Part shown: positions 57,238 to 64,000 of the stretch, in pieces | Position numbering within the stretch: the stretch's first letter is position 1 | How the letters are laid out: each line of letters starts with the position of its first letter | Assembly (NCBI RefSeq): GCF_030272615.1 | Contig: NC_081409.1 | Span: 654,506,468 to 654,570,467, forward strand | DNA from: Cryptomeria japonica | Lineage: Eukaryota > Streptophyta > Pinopsida > Cupressales > Cupressaceae | Direction of reading: 5' to 3' | DNA length: 64,000 nt | Notes under the pieces: generated by a model | What the model was told of the DNA's origin: nothing | Databases searched by the model: none | What the model saw: only the letters and a program-made list of their open reading frames with translations | Translations under genes and position numbers: made by a program

Positions 57238-57293
57238 GTAAAACTCACGGACATGTTTTATGCAGGGAAGGGGAAGGTCCTTCCCAAGGGCTC

Positions 57294-60200
57294 ATGAAGA
57301 TCGTTTCTTGGAATGTTAGGGGTTTAAATGCCCCTACCAAGCAAAGGCTAGTCAAACACTATCTATCCTCTTTTAGCCCAGAATTAGTTTTGCTTCAAGA
57401 GACTAAATTGGGAGATGTAGACTTATCTTCCTTTGGTAACCATTTAGGCTTTAGGCAGATTATAGGAAGCCCAGGTATTGGGGCCTCTGAAGTTCTAGCT
57501 ATTATCTGGGATCCTCACAATATCCTTCTTTCTCCCCTCGCATCCAGTCTTAATTGGATGAGTGGGAGGGTAACTTGTCTCAAGAATAATCTAGAATTTG
57601 TTATTTTAAATGTGTATGGGCCAATCTTTAATGATGATAAAAAAAGATCCTCGAAGGAAATTGAGAATTTCATGAGTACCCTCAATCAGGTATTTTTTAT
57701 AGGTGGGGATTTTAATGCAATTTTGCATTAACATGAGAAGCAAGGAGGCCTAGACATTAATACTTGGGCTTCTTTGGACTTTGTTAATTGGATCCATAGA
57801 AGTGGTATGCTAGAGATCAATATGGTCAAGGATGCCTTTACTTGGAATAACTGCAGAATAGGATTCAACAACTTTGCAGAGAAACTGGATAAGTTCTTTG
57901 TTTTGGGAAGTCTCATCAACTTTCCCTTCACCCTGGAAGCCTCAATTTTACCTTTTTCAAAATCAGATCACTTTCGCATTTTACTAGACATTCAGGGTGA
58001 AACTAGCCCAAAGAGATGTCCTTTTAAATTTGAGAACATGTGGCTTAAGGATGACCACATCTTGGAGCTTCTAAAAGAGTCATAGAATGGGGCCATGGTC
58101 TCAGGGTCTGGGATTTTCAAGGTTGTTAAAAAACTTAAGATTATCAAGTAGAATCTCATTCTATGGAATACAGAGCACTTCGGTAATATCTTTGATAAGA
58201 AACCTTAGGTGGAAGTTGAGTTGACAGTAGTTAATGAGCAAGTAATGAGATATGGGATGGATGAGACTCTGTTTCTCAAAGCGAAGAAACTTATGGCGGA
58301 CCATGAATCTATTCTTGCCAAAGAATAAATCTTCTGGAAACAAAAAATCGAGAGAGACTTGGTTGGAGGTAGGTGATAAGAATACCAAATTTTTCCACAA
58401 TAGTGTAATGATGAGAAGAGTTAGAAACCATATCTATAGAATTAAGGTAAGTAATGGCTCTGAGGTGGCTAATCCTATAATCATTGTGAAAGAGGTTGTT
58501 GATTTCTTTTCCCTTCTCCTCAACTCGGATTGGAGCCCTCACAACTAATACCAAGACATGTTTATCAAGATCATCCCTAGGCTTTTAAATAAGCAACATT
58601 CTGATGTTCTAAATGCCAAATTTTCTCTAGAAGAAGTTGAAGTTTCTCTTAAGGAGATGAGCCTAGACAAATCCACTAGGCCGGATGGCTTTCCTACAAG
58701 CTTCTTCCAAGTATGTTGGCCCTTTCTTGGTGAGGAAGTTACAACAGCTCTAGAAGAAATGAGAAACTTGGAAACATCCTCAAAGAGATCAATAACACCT
58801 TTTTGACCCTTATCCCTAAAAATTACAAACCGGAGCGTTTTGATGAATTCCGACCTATAGCCCTCTGCAATACTATTTATAAAATTTTCACTAAAACTCT
58901 AGCTAATAGGCTTCATAAACTCCTCCCTCTACTGATTAGTGAGGAATAGACAATTTTTGTCATTGGGAGATCTATTTATGATGGCGTCATTATAGCTCAA
59001 GAGGCTATCCACTCTATCTAGGAAAATGGGAACCCTAGTATGCTCTTAAACTTAAATATTAGGAAAGCTTATGATAAGGTGAACTGGAGATTTCTATGTA
59101 GATGCTTAGAAGCTTTTGGCTTTCCAGCTACATGGATCAATTTGATTTTCAAATGTATATCTACGCCTAAATTCTTTGTTCTGATAAATGTTACCCCTGA
59201 AGGTTTTTTCAGTTCTTCTAGGGTTTTGAGGCAGGGTGACCCCCTCTCCCCTTTTGTCTTTATTATTATGGCTGAAGCATTGGGTAGATCGATTTCCAGA
59301 GCTAGGGAGGCTAGCCAGTTGATGGGGATTAGAATTACTAGTAACCTTGACCCTATAATGCACCAGCAATTTGTTGATGACACTATGCTATATGGGTGTA
59401 GCAATCTAAGTGAGGCCTAGGCTTTCAAGCTTATCTTAGATTCATACTCAATCTAGCTAAGTCTGAAGTCTTCTTGTTTAATACTCAAGCTAGTGTTCAA
59501 ACTAGTATCTGTAACATTCTGAAATTTAATCTAGGAAGCCTCCTCTATAAATATCTTGGATTGCCATTGGGAAAGGGCTTAGGGTCTTCTAATCTGTGGG
59601 ATGGATTAGTTGATAAGATCAAAAATAGGATAGCAGCCTGGAAAGGCAAGTGGCTATCCTCTGCGAGTAGAGCTACATTAGTTAAATCAGTTCTAGCAGC
59701 TATGCCTCTCTATCAGCTCTCATGTTTTAGCCCGCCTTAGTCTAAAAAGGAAGTGTTAAATAGATATCTAAGATCCTTCTTTTTGCAAGGGATGGAAGTG
59801 AAGAAACGTATTTCCTTAATAGCCTGGGATAAGATTTGTAGGCCCAAGTCTACAGGGGTATTCGGATTAAGGATATTAAAGTTCAGAGCAAGGCGTTAGG
59901 AGATAAATTAGTATGGAAAATGTTTTGGTCCCCCCATCTAAAATGAGCCCAAATCCTCTTTCATAAGTATCTGTGAGGTAGAGACCATATGAGCCTCTTC
60001 AAAGATCCCTCACCCCTGAGAGGCTCACATATTTAGAACTTTATGTTGGATTGTTGGAATATCATCTCGGACAAATTGACTTGGAATCTGGGTAAGGGTT
60101 ATAAAGCCCTCTTCTGGTCAGACTCTTGGGGTGGTTTTCCATTCCTTTGGCATCAAGCTAACTTGGATTCTTCAAGAGCACTTCTTGAATCTATTTGGGG

Positions 60201-61464
60201 CTGGTATGTCAAGGACTATATCTTGCCTTTAGAGGGTGACTTAGCTATGGGCTGGTCCTAGAGATCCCTTTATCAGAAAAACATCTCGGCTAGGGAGAAA
60301 CTACTGCTTCAAGATATCCTTAAGAAAAGGATGGTCACTTTCAATTTAGGGTCAGATTCTATGGTCTGGGATGGCTCAAAATCAGGGTATATTCCTCTAA
60401 GGATGACTATAATGTCCTCCTTAATCAACAACTCTCCTCGGCCACCACAGTCCCAATAGTCTTGTGTTGGGAAAAGATGTGTCTGCCTAAGGCTAGGGTC
60501 TTCTCTTGGTTAGCCCTCCAAGGCAAGATTCTCATAGAAAATAAATTTAAAAAAAATGGGCTATGAAGGTCCTAGTAGATATCCTTTGTGTGAAGGGGTG
60601 GATGAAGATATAGATCATATTATTCTCAATTGCAACTGCGCATCCAATGGTTGGATATGGTTGTGCAAAAAATTAGGATGGTCCTCTGCCTTTCCTAACT
60701 CCATCCTTGGAATGTTTCAAGCTTGGCCAACCCTTTTTAAGAACTCCCTTGAAGGAGGGTTGTAGATCTTAGCTCCCTCTCTGGTAATTTGGAAACTTTG
60801 GAAGGAATGCAATAGGAGGCTCTTTAAGGAAAATAATATGGATTGGTCCCTTTTAGCAAATAAAATAGAAGCTTCAATAGTAGAGCTTTTAAATAGAAGA
60901 ATCTCCAAATTACCCAGCAACCTCTTTGTAATGACCTAATGGGATGAGAATATGAGAGGGAGATGGTTTGGTTTGAGTATCCCTCCATTCGTTGGTATTG
61001 GTAGCTCCAAAAATCAAGAGTTGAGGAATGCTTGTAAGTGGATAGCCCCTAAAAGGGGTTGGTCTAAGTTAAACTTTGATGGAGCATCACGTGGTAATCC
61101 AGGTCTTCTAGGTATTGGATGTTGTCTCCATGATGAAGCAGGAAAGGAATTGGCCAGGGAAGCTAAACCCATAGAGATTGCATCCAACAATAGAGCTGAA
61201 ATTTTAGCCCTCATTGAAGGCCTTCTTCTCTGCCAAAATACAGGAATTCGCAAATTGGCTATTGAGGGAGACTCGACCATTATAATTAACGACCACTGAA
61301 AAGGCTCCATTCCTGATTGGAAGCTTAATGTACTTTTGGCTAGAGCTCTCTGTCTCCTAAAACATTTTGAGAAATTAACCTTCAACCATATCTATTGAGA
61401 TGGAAATTCTAGAGAGGATGCACTAGCTAATGTCGAAGCTGATGGTCAGTTTATAAGTAAATAA
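57294..61464 (+). pseudogene. LINE ORF2 relic: endonuclease, reverse transcriptase, RNase H
   Basis: About 1,390 codons starting MKIVSWNVRGLNAPTKQ. Endonuclease: SWNVRGL, LQETK, NVYGP, GGDFNAI and SDHF (57294-58000). Reverse transcriptase: PDGFPTSFFQ (58680), FRPIALCNTIYKIFTK (58850), NIRKAYDKVNW (59055), LRQGDPLSPF (59228) and FVDDTML (59370). Thumb block: YKYLGLPLGKGL and LASRATLVKS-like sequence (59550-59690). Zinc finger: CEGVDEDIDHIILNC (60590). RNase H: FDGASRGNPG (61075), NNRAEILAL (61190) and EGDST (61266), then DGNSREDALA. It passes through all three frames with many stops, for example at 57729 and 58083. ORF2 normally nicks the target and copies the RNA into it. Confidence 0.9.
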
Positions 61465-62133
61465 AAGAATCCTTTCTCAGATTATTACCTCAAGCCTTAT
61501 AATATTTTATGAATTTTAGTATGCAAATGTATATAGGGATATGCATATCTATATAGACATACATTCATATATATCATTACTATTGAAATATATATGCATG
61601 GATATATAGGTATTAATGTTTTTATAGACATTGTATACTAAAAGGAATAAAAGATTATGAGTCTCGTCCGCCTTATCTATCTTTTCTAGCCTTTTAGTCA
61701 CTATCTAGATTATTTTTATCTTAAGCTTTAGGCAAAGTTTAGAGGAAGTTGTTTCCCTTTTCCGGATGTCCTTTGTCAGGAACTCCCCTTGATTAGTACC
61801 AATCTGACGGTATTTTAGTAATGATGGAGTGACTTCCCTTCTGCGATTGAAAGAAAATTATATATTGCTTGTTTGCTTGTAGGCGGCGGTAATTATTACT
61901 TAGATCATAGAGATCACTTCAATTGGATCCTGACCCTTCGATCTTGTTCAACTACCTCTATCTTGGATTCCTCTATGGCAAGATGAGTTGTATTTATCGA
62001 TTCATTAAAACTCTTTCTCTATTTAAGTTCGTTTGGTTGGGGTTTTGGCTTATCTTTCATTTAGCTCCGATGGATACTCCGATAAGGCTTCTAGGGCTCA
62101 AACCTAGGAGGGCTTATCTTTCATTTAGCTCTG
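61465..62133. other. LINE 3' sequence and 5' leader of the next LINE
   Basis: AT-rich 3' untranslated sequence to about 61650, then about 480 bases that may be the 5' untranslated region of the second LINE. TATCTTTCATTTAGCTC followed by GATGGA occurs twice (about 62050 and 62116). The exact junction is not visible. Confidence 0.45.
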
Positions 62134-63818
62134 ATGGAGCAGATGGAAGGGAAAGTGGTGAAACCTAGGAGGGCTCACAAGGAAGCCATGAAAAACCCTC
62201 CAAGGGCTGCAAATGGCAAGGAAGAAGCCAATGTAATTCTAGGTCGACCACTTCCAATAGGTTCAATCAGCTGCAAAATCTAGAGGAAGGTTATTTAAAA
62301 CCAGATCCCCAGGCAAATAATAGTAGAAGCAAAAATTTAAAATCCCAGAAAACCAGTTGAAACTCAATCTGTACCTAAGGCTTCTTTAAGCAAGGGTAAG
62401 ACAAACCCTCTTGCCTCCTAAACCCTTAACGATGGTATCGGGTTCAATCAAGGACCCTCACTCATACTTGGTTAATGTTTTAGAGATTAATGAGAATCTG
62501 GATAAGCAGATTCAACAATCTTGCAAGGCCTTTGGAGTTTTTACGAGATGGCAGGGTCTTGGAATTTCATCGGAAGCTATTGCAAATTGGTTTATGTTGT
62601 CCTTCAATTAGATAGTAAGTATAGCTATCATGTCCGAAGGTTTTCTGTATATTGATTATGGTAATTCAAGACACAAGAAGGAACTCTTAATAGGTAAATC
62701 TTCGACTTTCAAAGGTTTTGATTTTTGTTTTTTAGATTGGATTTTGGATTTTAAACCTGATAATATGCAATCTCTAGATATTGATAGATCGCTATTGATG
62801 CCTAACCTACCAGTCAAATTAATGGATATTGAAATTATTAGGAAAATTGGTAATCACATTAGTAAATTTGTAGAAATCAGTGATAAATATAGGAAGTATG
62901 CGAACTGTGTGATGATAATTAATATGGATATTAGTGTTAAAACCTTAAAACCTATTGAGATTAAATCAGGGGTGTCGTCCTTCCTTACCTATCCTGAATT
63001 ATTCAGAGGGATTATCAATCTAGACCCTGCATCGACTCCATTTCTGCCTCCTTCTCAATTGAGATCCAGTAGGGTTCCTGGGGTCGATATTAGTTTCAAT
63101 CTAGAAAAGGGAGGGTTTGTGGTTGAGGAAATCCTTTTGCCATCTAGGCATATTAAGGAAACTAAGGATGTTGAGGATATTGAAGAAGGAGAATTTATCA
63201 TTAATAAGGAATAGGAAGACTGTACGATCCCTTCCTCTCCCAGCCTCCGGGTTGAAACCTTGTTAGATTTACTAGGAGTAACTATTGAGCTGGAGACTCC
63301 CCTTGTCTCGAAGGAATAACCTCACTCTGCATCTACTGATGTGAAGGGAGGGGAATTGGATTCTCTCCCTCTTCCCTGTGATCAGGCTATAAGAGTGGAG
63401 GACTGTAGAAACTCGAATGGCTCTCCCCAAAGGAAAGCATGCTCTACTAACGAGGAGAGGGTAGTTCAAGATGAGGATCCTTCCCACAAAGAGGAAGAGG
63501 TCAATTGCATTATTAACTATCTCTCTGACTCAAGTCACTGAGGAAATCATGAATAAAATATTGGATCAAATAATTGACAAGGAAGAGCATGTTCTTAAAA
63601 AAAAAATGTTAGATAAAGAAATTCTAGCCTTCTCCCCTCCCCCTGTGGTCTTGGATATAGAAGAACTTCTAGATTTGAATAATAAGGAAAATGAAACTTT
63701 AGGTATCAAGCTTTGGGCAGTTGATAAATCCATCCCAGATTGTGGTAAGCTCTTCAAAAAAAGGGGTAGGAAATCCCTATCAGAGCTTCGAGCTAATAAT
63801 GGCTCTACGGAAGTTTAG
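62134..63818 (+). pseudogene. ORF1 relic of the second LINE
   Basis: A possible start is ATG 62134 (MEQMEGKVVKPRRAHKEAMK), which would add an N-terminal basic region absent from the truncated first copy; this start is tentative because stops and a +1 shift near 62405 follow. From about 62412 it reads PPKPLTMVSGS, EGFLYIDYGNSRHKKELL, GFDFCFLDWILDFKPDN, PVKLMDIEIIRKIGNHISKF and GVDISFNLEKGGFVVEEI, mostly clean to a stop at 63214, then the acidic C-terminal half with a stop at 63317, a frameshift near 63535 and an end at 63818. The DUF4283-like core is better preserved here than in the first copy. Confidence 0.8.
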
Positions 63819-63886
63819 GTAAAACTCACAAACATGTTTTATGTTGGGAAGGGGAAGGTCCTTCCCAAGGGCTCGTGAAGATCATT

Positions 63887-64000
63887 TCTTGAAATGTTAG
63901 GGGTTTAAATGCTCGTAACAAGAAGAGGCTAGTCAAACGTTGTTTATCCTCTTTTAGCCCATAATTAGTTTTGCTTCAAGAGACTAAGTTGGAAGATGTA
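63887..64000 (+). pseudogene. Start of ORF2 of the second LINE, broken
   Basis: Matches the first codons of the neighbouring ORF2, but the initiator is GTG where the other copy has ATG, the Trp of the SWNVRGL motif is a TGA, and a further TAA occurs in the SP.LVLLQETKLED segment. LQETK, which carries the catalytic Glu of the endonuclease, is still readable. The rest lies outside the window. Confidence 0.8.

Larger units (their letters stand above)
55731..61650 (+). mobile_element. L1-type LINE, decayed, nearly complete
   Basis: A plant L1-like non-LTR retrotransposon with ORF1 (55732-57237) and ORF2 (57294-61464: APE endonuclease, reverse transcriptase, Cys-His zinc finger, RNase H). Its 5' edge is set where similarity to the second LINE starts (55731 with 62312). 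Upstream the acidic relic begins, so the copy seems 5' truncated. The 3' end is uncertain: after ORF2 there is AT-rich sequence with TATATAGACAT-like repeats and AAAAGGAATAAAAG at about 61640. No long A tail or target duplication was found. Frameshifts and stops rule out activity. Confidence 0.9.
61650..64000 (+). mobile_element. Second L1-type LINE, cut by the window end
   Basis: Same family and orientation as the preceding LINE, roughly 90 percent identical by eye over ORF1. It keeps ORF1 and the first ~40 codons of ORF2 before the window ends. Homology with the first LINE starts at 62312; the part before that may be a more complete 5' end. Confidence 0.85.

Overview
The window looks like intergenic DNA from a plant nuclear genome that is rich in transposable elements. 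It is AT-rich. It holds Copia-type LTR retrotransposons primed by initiator-methionine tRNA, L1-type LINEs whose ORF1 resembles the DUF4283 class, and a tRNA-derived SINE, all heavily decayed. I found no intact host gene, tRNA gene, rRNA gene or CRISPR array. The species cannot be named; a large-genome seed plant (possibly a gymnosperm) fits best, as inference.

The largest structure is a direct segmental duplication. A left copy (1 to about 30.58 kb, probably starting before the window) matches a right copy (36.54 to about 55.49 kb). Shared order: a minus-strand Copia LTR with its primer-binding site; a plus-strand relic of an unknown protein; a 152-bp tandem repeat; a minus-strand relic ORF of about 1,300 codons; a long non-coding tract dense in TATCC/GGATA motifs with a conserved hairpin; a 237-bp tandem duplication; a second unknown-protein relic; AT-rich DNA; and a mosaic of acidic, E/D/Q-rich coding relics.

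Later insertions separate the copies. The left copy gained two non-autonomous Copia-like elements, at 4309-12276 (plus strand) and 23973-26925 (minus strand). Each has two LTRs, a tRNA-iMet-like primer site and a 5-bp target duplication, and the right copy keeps the matching empty site. The first encodes a Gag with five zinc knuckles in one frame and a second ORF of about 1,125 codons of unknown function, but no visible pol. The second has only gag. The right copy gained a SINE (49864-50097) with a 17-bp target duplication, whose empty site is in the left copy.

Between the copies (about 30.6-36.5 kb) lies a decayed Copia element (Gag-like coiled coil, last residues of Pol, one LTR) whose LTR end faces another LTR end head to head. 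After the right copy come a LINE (55.73 to about 61.65 kb; ORF1, APE endonuclease, reverse transcriptase, RNase H) and the first part of a second LINE of the same family (to the window end).

Most coding regions keep one reading frame over kilobases and are broken by nonsense codons, many explainable as C-to-T changes, as expected of methylated, silenced repeats. No functioning gene system is supported. The most unusual items are the five-knuckle gag element with its unknown long ORF, the duplicated 1,300-codon ORF with shared stops, and the acidic repeats with a recurring EQDV..WAQ motif on both strands.
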